The notes under the pieces were generated by a model, which did no database searches, was not told the DNA's origin, and was given only the letters and a program-made list of their open reading frames with translations. A program made the translations under genes and the position numbers. From the NCBI GenBank assembly GCA_002399435.1, contig DHDO01000082.1, forward strand, positions 1 to 7,423: DNA of 7,423 nt, in the 5' to 3' direction. This DNA comes from Firmicutes bacterium UBA4874 (GTDB taxonomy: Bacteria > Bacillota > Clostridia > Caldicoprobacterales > DTU083). Positions 1 to 5,879 of the stretch are shown here, piece by piece; position 1 is the first letter of the stretch; the number at the start of each line of letters is the position of its first letter.

Positions 1-459
1 CGCTGTGTGGTGATACTGGGCGACAATATTTTTTCCGGAAGCATTGCCTCTTATGTCCGTCATTTTCAGCAGCAGGAGAAAGGCGCAAAGGTTCTGATCC
101 GGCAGGTTTCGGATCCGGATCGTTTCGGCGTTGCGGAAATTGACGGGGAGCACATTGTCAATATTGAAGAAAAGCCGAAGCATCCGAAAACCAATTTCGC
201 CGTAACCGGTATCTATATGTATGACAGTCAGGTGTTTGATATCATCCGGACCCTGAAGCCATCTGCCCGTGGCGAACTGGAGATTACGGATGTCAACAAT
301 TACTATATCCGGGCCGGTCAGATGACCTATGACATGCTTCCCGGATGGTGGTCGGATGCCGGTACTTTCCCGTCCCTGAAACGGGCAAATGAAATGGCGG
401 AAGGAATGGATCTTTCCCTGATGGATGAAAAAGCTCATGCGCAGCAGGGACGAGGATGA
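1..459 (+). CDS. rmlA: Glucose-1-phosphate thymidylyltransferase (RmlA), 5'-truncated
   Basis: This is the C-terminal 152 residues of the enzyme that makes dTDP-glucose from glucose-1-phosphate and dTTP, the first step of dTDP-rhamnose synthesis. The frame is open from base 1, so the true start lies upstream; the GTG codons at 7 and 10 are internal valines. Visible family signatures are VILGDNIF, with the metal-binding Asp, then FGVAEID, EEKP, VTGIYMYD and GELEITDVNNYY. GWWSDAGTF follows, with the second metal-binding Asp. Only about 34 residues follow that Asp, whereas E. coli RmlA continues for nearly 70, so this appears to be the short form of about 240 residues without the C-terminal helical extension. 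It sits 32 bases before rmlC, consistent with a dTDP-sugar operon. A different sugar-phosphate nucleotidyltransferase is possible, but the rmlC and rmlB neighbours make RmlA much the likeliest. Confidence 0.93.
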   Translation, partial: RCVVILGDNIFSGSIASYVRHFQQQEKGAKVLIRQVSDPDRFGVAEIDGEHIVNIEEKPKHPKTNFAVTGIYMYDSQVFDIIRTLKPSARGELEITDVNNYYIRAGQMTYDMLPGWWSDAGTFPSLKRANEMAEGMDLSLMDEKAHAQQGRG

Positions 460-491
460 GAGGATGACTGGAAAGAAAAGAGGGAAAAAGA

Positions 492-1073
492 ATGGGTAAA
501 TTCCGTTTTGAAAAAGGGCCGCTGGAAGGCCTGTATTTTGTGGAACCGGCTTTGTTTCCCGATTCCAGGGGAAGTTTTATGGAAACGTATGAGTCCAGGG
601 AGTTCCGGGATGCAGGGCTGGATATGGAGTTTGTTCAGGACAATGAATCCTGGTCCCGGAAGGGGACCTTACGGGGACTTCACTTTCAGATCCGGCATCC
701 CCAGGGAAAGCTGGTCCGTGTTGTCCAGGGGGAAGTGTTTGACGCTGTGGTGGACATCCGACCGGAATCCTCCACCTGTGGGAAATGGTTCGGCCGGATC
801 CTGTCCGGGGACAACCGGATACAGATGTATATCCCGACCGGCTTTGCCCATGGATTTCTGGTCTTGTCCGGGCATGCCCGCTTCCTTTATAAGTGCACGG
901 ATTATTATCATCCGGAGGATCAGGGAGGGTTCCTGTGGAAGGATCCGGACATCGGCGTAAAATGGCCAACGGAAGGGATCGGGGAATTCTTCCTTTCCGA
1001 AAAGGACAAGAAGCTGCCGCACTTCCGGGATTTACATTTCAGCGGAAAACAGAAAGATCCAGGGAATGTTTGA
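492..1073 (+). CDS. rmlC: dTDP-4-dehydrorhamnose 3,5-epimerase (RmlC)
   Basis: This 193-residue cytoplasmic cupin converts dTDP-4-keto-6-deoxy-D-glucose to dTDP-4-keto-L-rhamnose by epimerising C3 and C5. The family core is complete: FPDSRGSFMETY near residues 22-33, then RGLHFQ with the presumed catalytic base His64. QGKLVRVVQGEVFDAVVDIR follows with substrate-binding Lys73, then IPTGFAHGF at 114-122 and FLYKCTDYY with the presumed catalytic acid Tyr133. DPDIGVKWP at 151-159 closes the fold. Length is normal for RmlC (about 180-190). The ATG at 492 is supported by an AGAGGG ribosome-binding site at 479-484, seven bases upstream. It lies between rmlA and rmlB, 41 bases before the rmlB start. 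No residue expected to be essential looks lost. Confidence 0.97.
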   Translation: MGKFRFEKGPLEGLYFVEPALFPDSRGSFMETYESREFRDAGLDMEFVQDNESWSRKGTLRGLHFQIRHPQGKLVRVVQGEVFDAVVDIRPESSTCGKWFGRILSGDNRIQMYIPTGFAHGFLVLSGHARFLYKCTDYYHPEDQGGFLWKDPDIGVKWPTEGIGEFFLSEKDKKLPHFRDLHFSGKQKDPGNV

Positions 1074-1114
1074 GGAAATGGAAATTCGGCAACAAAGTAC
1101 AGAGGAGAGATGAG

Positions 1115-2116
1115 ATGGAAATTCAAAAACTGCTGGTAACAGGCGGAGCGGGTTTCATCGGCAGTAATTTTATCCGATATCTGTTTGAGACGTATCCGGA
1201 GATCACGGTCCTGAATCTGGATGCGCTGACCTATGCCGGAAATCCGGACAATCTGGAGGGGCTGCCCGATGGATGCCGCTACACCTTCTGTCATGGAGAC
1301 ATTACGGATGAGGAAACGGTGAACGGCATCGTGAAAGAGGGAGTCGACGCCATTGTCAATTTTGCAGCGGAATCCCATGTGGACCGGTGTATCACCGACC
1401 CGGGGATCTTTGTCCGGACCAATGTCATGGGGACCCGGGTCCTGCTGGATGCCGCAAGGGAATATCAGGTAAAGAAATATCTGCAGGTTTCCACGGATGA
1501 AGTGTACGGCACCCTGGGGCAGAAAGGATATTTTACGGAAGAGAGCCGCCTTGCCCCAAACAGCCCCTATTCCGCCAGCAAGGCCGGGGCGGATCTGCTG
1601 GTCCGCGCCTATCATAGGACCTTTGGCCTGAACGTCAACGTCACCCGATGTTCCAATAACTACGGGCCACGGCAGTTCCCGGAAAAACTGATTCCCCTGA
1701 TGATCTCCCATGCCATGGAGGATCAGCCCCTGCCGGTCTACGGAGACGGACAGAATATCCGCGACTGGCTTTATGTGGAGGATCACTGCCGTGCCATAGA
1801 CAGGGTGCTGCGCTGCGGAGAAAGCGGACGGGTGTATAATGTAGGCGGCAACAATGAAAGAACCAATATGGAGATTGTTGATTTGATTCTTGAAAAGCTG
1901 GGAAAGCCGCGCAGCCTGATTTCCTTTGTCCGGGACCGGCCCGGGCATGACAGGAGATATGCCATCGATTCCGGCAGGATTCAGAAGGAGCTGGGATGGA
2001 AGCCCATGTATGACTTTGCCTCCAGCATGGAGAAAACCATAGACTGGTACTGCAGCCATACGAAATGGCTGGATCGGATCCGCACCGGGGAATACCGCAG
2101 AAAGCAGGATATATAG
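1115..2116 (+). CDS. rmlB: dTDP-glucose 4,6-dehydratase (RmlB)
   Basis: This 333-residue extended short-chain dehydrogenase converts dTDP-glucose to dTDP-4-keto-6-deoxyglucose using bound NAD. Visible motifs in order are the Rossmann TGGAGFIGS (9-17) and NFAAESHVDR (82-91). The active-site STDEVYG follows, with the Thr127-Asp128-Glu129 triad expected of true 4,6-dehydratases, then YSASK with Tyr152 and Lys156. RCSNNYGPRQFPEKLIP, NIRDWLYVEDH and DRPGHDRRYAID complete the set. The frame stays open upstream to 893, but that stretch overlaps rmlC. The ATG at 1115 puts the Rossmann motif at the expected distance and has an AGAGGAGAG ribosome-binding site at 1101-1109. The TAG stop abuts the next gene's ATG with no gap, suggesting coupled translation. 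Length is normal for the family (330-360). Confidence 0.97.
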   Translation: MEIQKLLVTGGAGFIGSNFIRYLFETYPEITVLNLDALTYAGNPDNLEGLPDGCRYTFCHGDITDEETVNGIVKEGVDAIVNFAAESHVDRCITDPGIFVRTNVMGTRVLLDAAREYQVKKYLQVSTDEVYGTLGQKGYFTEESRLAPNSPYSASKAGADLLVRAYHRTFGLNVNVTRCSNNYGPRQFPEKLIPLMISHAMEDQPLPVYGDGQNIRDWLYVEDHCRAIDRVLRCGESGRVYNVGGNNERTNMEIVDLILEKLGKPRSLISFVRDRPGHDRRYAIDSGRIQKELGWKPMYDFASSMEKTIDWYCSHTKWLDRIRTGEYRRKQDI

Positions 2117-3172
2117 ATGGCCGCGGAAGGGCATCGTCTGCAGGATCTGGTAAGGGGAAAGCGGGTGCTCTGCCTGGCCACGAAGAATTTGGATTATATC
2201 CGGATCCAGCAGGAGATCCATCTGATCCGGGAATATGGCGGCAAACTGACGATACTGGGATCCACTGCCAAAGGCTATCCGGCAAGGCTGAAAACCGTTC
2301 TGCCCGGCTTGCTCCGTATGAAAAAGGAGGACTTTGATGTCATTTTCATCGGATTCCTGCCGCAGATTCTGATCCCGTTTTTTTCCTTTTTGTTTCGCGG
2401 GAAGATTGTTGTCATGGACTTTTTCATTTCCCTCTACGATACCCTGGTGTTTGACCGGCAGCGTTTCCGGCAGGGGGGACTGCCTGCGCGGTTCCTGCGA
2501 TGGGTGGACCGGAAAGCCCTGCGGCGTGCGGATCATATTATAGCGGACACACGGACCGATGCGGAATATTTTGTGAAGGAGCTGGGTGCAGCCCCGGAGA
2601 AGATGGAAGTCCTGTACCTTGCGGCAGATACTTCCATATACTATCCAAGGAAATTACCCAAACCGGCCCGGTATCGGGATCGGTTTCTCGTGCTATATTT
2701 TGGAAGCATTCTTCCCTTGCAGGGCGTGGAGACTATTGTGGAGGCGGCAAACCTGCTGAAGGACCGGCCGGAGATTGCCTTTCTCCTGATTGGACCGGTC
2801 CGTGCGGAGCAGAAAGCGCAGGCTTCCTCCTCCAATATTGAGTTTGTGGAGTGGCTGGAGCAGGAAAAGCTGGCAGAGGCCATTGCCACGGCGGATCTCT
2901 GCCTGGCGGGCCACTTCAACAGCCGGATCGACAAGGCGAGGCGGACCATTGCCGGCAAGACCTATATTTACCGTGCCATGGAAAAGCCGGTGGTGCTGGG
3001 AGAAAACCCGGCGAACCGGGAACGGTATCAGGAAGACGGCCGAACGGTTTTCTATACAAAGATGGGAGATTCTTCTGCGCTGAGGGATACGATTCTTCGG
3101 GCTTGGCAGGCTCTTTCCGGGGAAAGGGTCCGTTACGGGAACAGAGGAGCGGAGGAAGACAATGATGAATAG
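2117..3172 (+). CDS. GT4-like (GT-B fold) glycosyltransferase, atypical active-site region
   Basis: This 351-residue protein resembles cytoplasmic or membrane-associated GT-B glycosyltransferases of family GT4. The N-terminal half binds the acceptor and includes a hydrophobic stretch (about 77-108) of the type that contacts membrane. LYLAADTSIYYP at 167-178 is the usual bridge into the donor domain. LVLYFGSILPLQGVETIVEA (191-210) matches the start of the GT4 nucleotide-sugar domain. The motif KTYIYRAMEKPVV (281-293) aligns with the common K-x-x-E-Y-x-A-x-G-K-P-V. At the usual Glu it has Ile284, and at the Gly it has Glu289, so the classical E-x7-E pair is absent. The ATG directly abuts the rmlB stop and has only a weak site (AGGA, 2106-2109), so translation is probably coupled. 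Its end overlaps the next gene by 11 bases. Donor and acceptor are unknown; the dTDP- or GDP-sugars made nearby are candidates. Confidence 0.85.
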   Translation: MAAEGHRLQDLVRGKRVLCLATKNLDYIRIQQEIHLIREYGGKLTILGSTAKGYPARLKTVLPGLLRMKKEDFDVIFIGFLPQILIPFFSFLFRGKIVVMDFFISLYDTLVFDRQRFRQGGLPARFLRWVDRKALRRADHIIADTRTDAEYFVKELGAAPEKMEVLYLAADTSIYYPRKLPKPARYRDRFLVLYFGSILPLQGVETIVEAANLLKDRPEIAFLLIGPVRAEQKAQASSSNIEFVEWLEQEKLAEAIATADLCLAGHFNSRIDKARRTIAGKTYIYRAMEKPVVLGENPANRERYQEDGRTVFYTKMGDSSALRDTILRAWQALSGERVRYGNRGAEEDNDE

Positions 3173-4142
3173 GAACGAAGAGAACAGGAAGAGTGGGACA
3201 GATAAGAAGAACGGGAAGAATTGGAGCAAATGGATTGGTATTGCCCTTATGATTCTTTCCTTCGGATTTATCATCCGGGAAATTCTTCAGATGGATCTCT
3301 CTTCGCTTCGCATCGAACATCCTCTGCAGGCTGTTGTCCTGAGTCTGCTGTTTACCATGGTAACCGCCGGCTCCGTGATCCTTTCCGCCTATGCCTGGCG
3401 GAATATCCTGTCCGCAATCCATGGACAGGCCATTGGATTCGGAGAAGTTTTCAAGGTCTATGTCAAGGCAAACGTTGCAAAGTATCTGCCGGGCAATGTC
3501 ATGCACTATGCCGGTCGGAATATGCTTGGAGGCCGGCTGGGATGGGGCCAGGGGGATATCCTCCTGAGCAGTGTGCTGGAGATAATGATGATCCTGCTCA
3601 GTGCCGCTGTTTTTCTGATTCTGTTTGCTCACCGGCAGTTTATGGGTGTGGTGAAGGATGCCATCCGGAATGGGGCGTCCAGGCCGATCATTCCGATTGC
3701 AATTTTGGCGGTGCTTCTTGTTGCGGCAGCAGGGATACTTTATCTCTTCCGGAAGCGGAAGGATTTGCAGGATAAGATGAAGCTGCTGGTTACACCCGGA
3801 TTCCTGAAAGTGCTGGCCCTGAATTTCTTTCTCTATACCGGTACGTTTCTGATTCAGGGCATTGTGATGGCGTTCATCCTGACCGGCATTTTTCATGTCA
3901 GCCTGGGACCGGAGAATATTGTTGCTGTCATCAGTTCGTCGGTTTTATCCTGGTTTGCAGGATTTATTACACCCGGAGCGCCGGGCGGCATTGGGGTGAA
4001 GGAAGCGGTTCTGCTGTGGACGCTTTCCCCTGTTTACGGAAAGGAAGTTACCCTAGCAGCAGCGCTGGTGCATCGGTTTGTATCGGTTTTGGCGGATGTG
4101 GCTGCTTTTGGAATCGGAATGATCATGGAAAAACGCAGGTAG
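3162..4142 (+). CDS. Flippase-like integral membrane protein (LPG_synthase_TM / UPF0104 family)
   Basis: This 326-residue protein has about seven or eight hydrophobic segments, roughly at 23-43, 54-78, 132-157, 176-196, 215-245, 251-270 and 296-321. It resembles the membrane half of MprF and the stand-alone YbhN/AglD-type proteins. Family signatures are AKYLPGNVMHYAGRN (106-120) and TPGAPGGIGVKEA (270-282), with a conserved-looking Arg305 and Asp311 in the last helix. MprF's cytosolic aminoacyl-transferase domain is absent, so lysyl transfer is not expected. Relatives are found beside glycosyltransferases and are thought to move lipids or lipid-linked sugars across the membrane; that role here is inference. 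The basic N-terminus (1-22) should be cytosolic. Two adjacent ATGs, at 3162 and 3165, could both use GGAGGA at 3151-3156. Both lie inside the end of the GT4 gene, implying translational coupling. Confidence 0.9.
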   Translation: MMNRNEENRKSGTDKKNGKNWSKWIGIALMILSFGFIIREILQMDLSSLRIEHPLQAVVLSLLFTMVTAGSVILSAYAWRNILSAIHGQAIGFGEVFKVYVKANVAKYLPGNVMHYAGRNMLGGRLGWGQGDILLSSVLEIMMILLSAAVFLILFAHRQFMGVVKDAIRNGASRPIIPIAILAVLLVAAAGILYLFRKRKDLQDKMKLLVTPGFLKVLALNFFLYTGTFLIQGIVMAFILTGIFHVSLGPENIVAVISSSVLSWFAGFITPGAPGGIGVKEAVLLWTLSPVYGKEVTLAAALVHRFVSVLADVAAFGIGMIMEKRR

Positions 4143-4195
4143 GATACTATCCTCTCTGTCATACCTGTTGAAATATCTGGAAAGGAAGAAGAGTT

Positions 4196-5251
4196 ATGAA
4201 GCTGATTATTCAAATTCCTTGCTATAATGAGGAAAAAACATTGCCCATTACATTTGGGGACCTTCCGAAGGAAATCCCGGGAGTGGATCAGTTGGAATAT
4301 CTGATCATCAATGACGGAAGCACGGATCGGACCGTGGAGGTGGCAAGGGAACTGGGAATTCATCATATTGTAAGTTTTCCCAACAACCGCGGCCTTGCCA
4401 AAGGCTTCATGGCCGGCATTGATGCCTGTCTCCGGCTGGGAGCGGATATCATTGTCAATACGGATGGGGATAACCAGTACAAGGGGCAGGATATCGTGGA
4501 TCTGGTACAGCCCATTCTGGAAGGCAGGGCGGAAGTCGTGGTGGGAGACCGTCAGACGGATACCATAGAGCATTTTTCTCCCATGAAAAAGCGCTTGCAG
4601 AAGCTGGGAAGCTGGGTGGTCCGGAAAGCCTCCGACAGCAATGTCATTGATGCTGCCAGCGGATTCCGGGCATACAGCCGTTCTGCCGCCATGAATCTCA
4701 ATGTCGTATCGGAATATTCCTATACCCTGGAGACCCTGATTGAAGCGGGCCGTACCAAAACGGCCATTGACAATGTCCCCATCGGCACCAATGAAAAGCT
4801 GAGGGAATCCCGGCTATTCAAAAACATGGGAAGCTATATGAAACGATCCGGCAGTACCATTATCCGGACCTATTCCATGTACCGGCCCCTGAAGATCTTT
4901 CTGACCCTGAGCGCCATTTGCCTGTTGCTGGGCCTGGTACTGGGGATACGGTATCTGTACTTTCTCGGCATCGGCGAAGGCAGTGGCCACGTTCAGTCCC
5001 TGATCCTGGTTGCCATCTTGATCCTGACCGGAATCCAGATGGGGGTATTCGGACTGTTGGCCGATGCCATTGCTGCAAACCGCAAGATCAACAACGAACT
5101 GCTTTTCCGCCTGAAACGGATTGAGTATGACCACCTGATCCCCTTTGAGCAACAGGAAGAGCAGCGGAAAAAGATCGCCTGGGTGGATGAAAAGGCGGAT
5201 GAAAAATATGCCGGGGCGCAAAATAGCACGGACAGGGAAAGTCAGCAGTAA
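4196..5251 (+). CDS. Membrane-anchored GT2 glycosyltransferase (DPM1/DPG synthase-like)
   Basis: This 351-residue protein has an N-terminal GT-A catalytic domain of family GT2 and two C-terminal membrane spans. Catalytic signatures are IPCYNEE (7-13), IINDGSTDRT (37-46), the metal-binding DGD within NTDGDNQY (88-95), GDRQTD (117-122) and SGFRAY (155-160). TNEKLRESRLF (198-208) lies where polyprenyl-phosphate glycosyltransferases carry a conserved polar segment. Helices follow at about 233-256 and 266-288, then a charged, probably cytosolic tail of some 50 residues. The architecture suggests transfer of a sugar from a nucleotide donor onto a polyprenyl phosphate or other lipid acceptor at the inner membrane face; the exact sugar is unknown. 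The ATG at 4196 follows AAAGGAAG (4181-4188) at good spacing. It lies 53 bases after the flippase-like gene and 35 before the anchored protein, so the three may cooperate. Confidence 0.93.
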   Translation: MKLIIQIPCYNEEKTLPITFGDLPKEIPGVDQLEYLIINDGSTDRTVEVARELGIHHIVSFPNNRGLAKGFMAGIDACLRLGADIIVNTDGDNQYKGQDIVDLVQPILEGRAEVVVGDRQTDTIEHFSPMKKRLQKLGSWVVRKASDSNVIDAASGFRAYSRSAAMNLNVVSEYSYTLETLIEAGRTKTAIDNVPIGTNEKLRESRLFKNMGSYMKRSGSTIIRTYSMYRPLKIFLTLSAICLLLGLVLGIRYLYFLGIGEGSGHVQSLILVAILILTGIQMGVFGLLADAIAANRKINNELLFRLKRIEYDHLIPFEQQEEQRKKIAWVDEKADEKYAGAQNSTDRESQQ

Positions 5252-5286
5252 CAGTTTTGAAGTATTGCGGAGGGGATGGAACCAGA

Positions 5287-5775
5287 ATGCGGAAGATATG
5301 GAATCGGATCGCCTTATATTTGATTATTCCGCTGGCAATCATAGGCCTGCTTTATTGGGGTGCGCAGATCGCATCGGAAAAATACAATTCCGGGGAGTTG
5401 AAACCGGGCCAGTATCTGGCGGAATACACCAGTACGGCGCGAAATATTACAGCAGTGTCCGGAGAAGGAATCACCGTTCCTGTTACCGTCCGGAATACCG
5501 GTTCCCTGTCCTGGTCCTCAGAAGGCGAAGGAGCGGTGTTCCTGTCCTATCACCTTACGCAGTCCGGGGAACCCATTGCCGGGGAAGGAGAACGGACAGC
5601 CCTGCCCAAAATCCTTCCATCAGGGGGAGAGGCTACGTTGGATTTAAAGGTATTGGCTCCGGAGCAGACAGGCAAATACACTTTGGAAGTGGATATGGTC
5701 TGCGAGGGGGTCACCTGGTTCGCCGATCAGGGAGCAGAGCCCCTGAAACTTCCGATGGAAGTTTCAGGTGAATGA
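5287..5775 (+). CDS. Small membrane-anchored extracytoplasmic protein with predicted Ig-like beta-sandwich
   Basis: This 162-residue protein has a short basic N-terminus, one uncleaved-looking hydrophobic anchor (about 8-27), and an outside domain of about 130 residues. The domain looks like an immunoglobulin-type beta-sandwich: VPVTVRNTGSLSW (64-76), LSYHL (86-90), ERTALP (102-107) and APEQTGKYTLEVDMV (124-138). EGVTWFADQG (140-149) completes it. From memory, similar N-T-G-x-x-W / L-S-Y-H / E-G-V-x-W-F domains are attached to or near polysaccharide glycosyltransferases and methyltransferases. No catalytic residues are evident, so a binding or scaffolding role is an inference. I chose the ATG at 5287, with GGAGGGG at 5269-5275, over an in-frame TTG at 5257 that would add ten polar residues before the anchor. 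The gene's last bases form a strong hairpin. Confidence 0.78.
   Translation: MRKIWNRIALYLIIPLAIIGLLYWGAQIASEKYNSGELKPGQYLAEYTSTARNITAVSGEGITVPVTVRNTGSLSWSSEGEGAVFLSYHLTQSGEPIAGEGERTALPKILPSGGEATLDLKVLAPEQTGKYTLEVDMVCEGVTWFADQGAEPLKLPMEVSGE
5742..5768 (+). other. Perfect 12-bp inverted repeat (hairpin) over the 3' end of the anchored-protein gene
   Basis: CCTGAAACTTCC (5742-5753) and GGAAGTTTCAGG (5757-5768) are exact reverse complements separated by GAT, giving a 12-bp stem with a 3-base loop. The structure ends five bases before the TGA stop codon at 5773. No run of T follows, so it is not a standard intrinsic terminator. It could protect an upstream transcript end, mark an RNA processing site, or slow ribosomes at the end of the gene. 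Function is unknown; the pairing itself is certain. Confidence 0.75.
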
Positions 5776-5810
5776 GGAAGGCCGGGTCCGGTCGGAAGGG
5801 AACGTATCCT

Positions 5811-5830
5811 TTCGAAAGCAGGATTCGAAA
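5811..5830. repeat. Pair of TTCGAAA direct repeats in the longest intergenic gap
   Basis: TTCGAAA occurs at 5811-5817 and again at 5824-5830, a 13-base periodicity, and each copy contains the palindrome TTCGAA. The gap from 5776 to 5879 is the longest in the window. TAAAAT at 5832-5837 resembles a -10 box, but there is no convincing -35 at 16-18 bases (the best is TTTCGA at 5810). The site could hold an internal promoter or a protein-binding site for the lipoprotein gene; chance is also possible. Confidence 0.25.
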
Positions 5831-5879
5831 ATAAAATGGGATCGTTTCATAAAAATGCAGTTTTGAAAGGGGAGAATCC

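Noticed and set aside
893..1114. Upstream in-frame extension of rmlB by 74 codons from 893
   Set aside because: It overlaps rmlC almost fully, and the ATG at 1115 has a strong ribosome-binding site and places the Rossmann motif at the normal position.
920..2536. Open frame of 538 codons on the minus strand opposite rmlC, rmlB and the GT4 gene
   Set aside because: It lies opposite three genes with complete family motifs, has no recognisable domain, and is probably a by-product of codon bias that leaves few stops on the complementary strand.
2916..3896. Open frame of 326 codons on the minus strand opposite the flippase-like gene
   Set aside because: The translation is rich in His, Gln, Pro and Lys with no plausible fold, as expected when hydrophobic codons are read backwards.
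3162..4142. Identification of the membrane protein as MprF lysyl-phosphatidylglycerol synthase
   Set aside because: Only the membrane flippase-like part is present; the roughly 300-residue aminoacyl-transferase domain is missing, so the name would imply a reaction this protein probably cannot perform.
4141..4153. Small inverted repeat AGGATA-C-TATCCT at the end of the flippase-like gene
   Set aside because: As RNA it gives only about five base pairs with a 3-base loop and has no T-tract, which is too weak to call a terminator or operator.
5772..5834. Twenty-codon basic ORF whose ATG overlaps the stop of the anchored-protein gene (ATGA)
   Set aside because: It is very short, has no recognisable motif, and its possible ribosome-binding bases lie within the hairpin arm. 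It could be real, but nothing beyond the ATGA overlap supports it.
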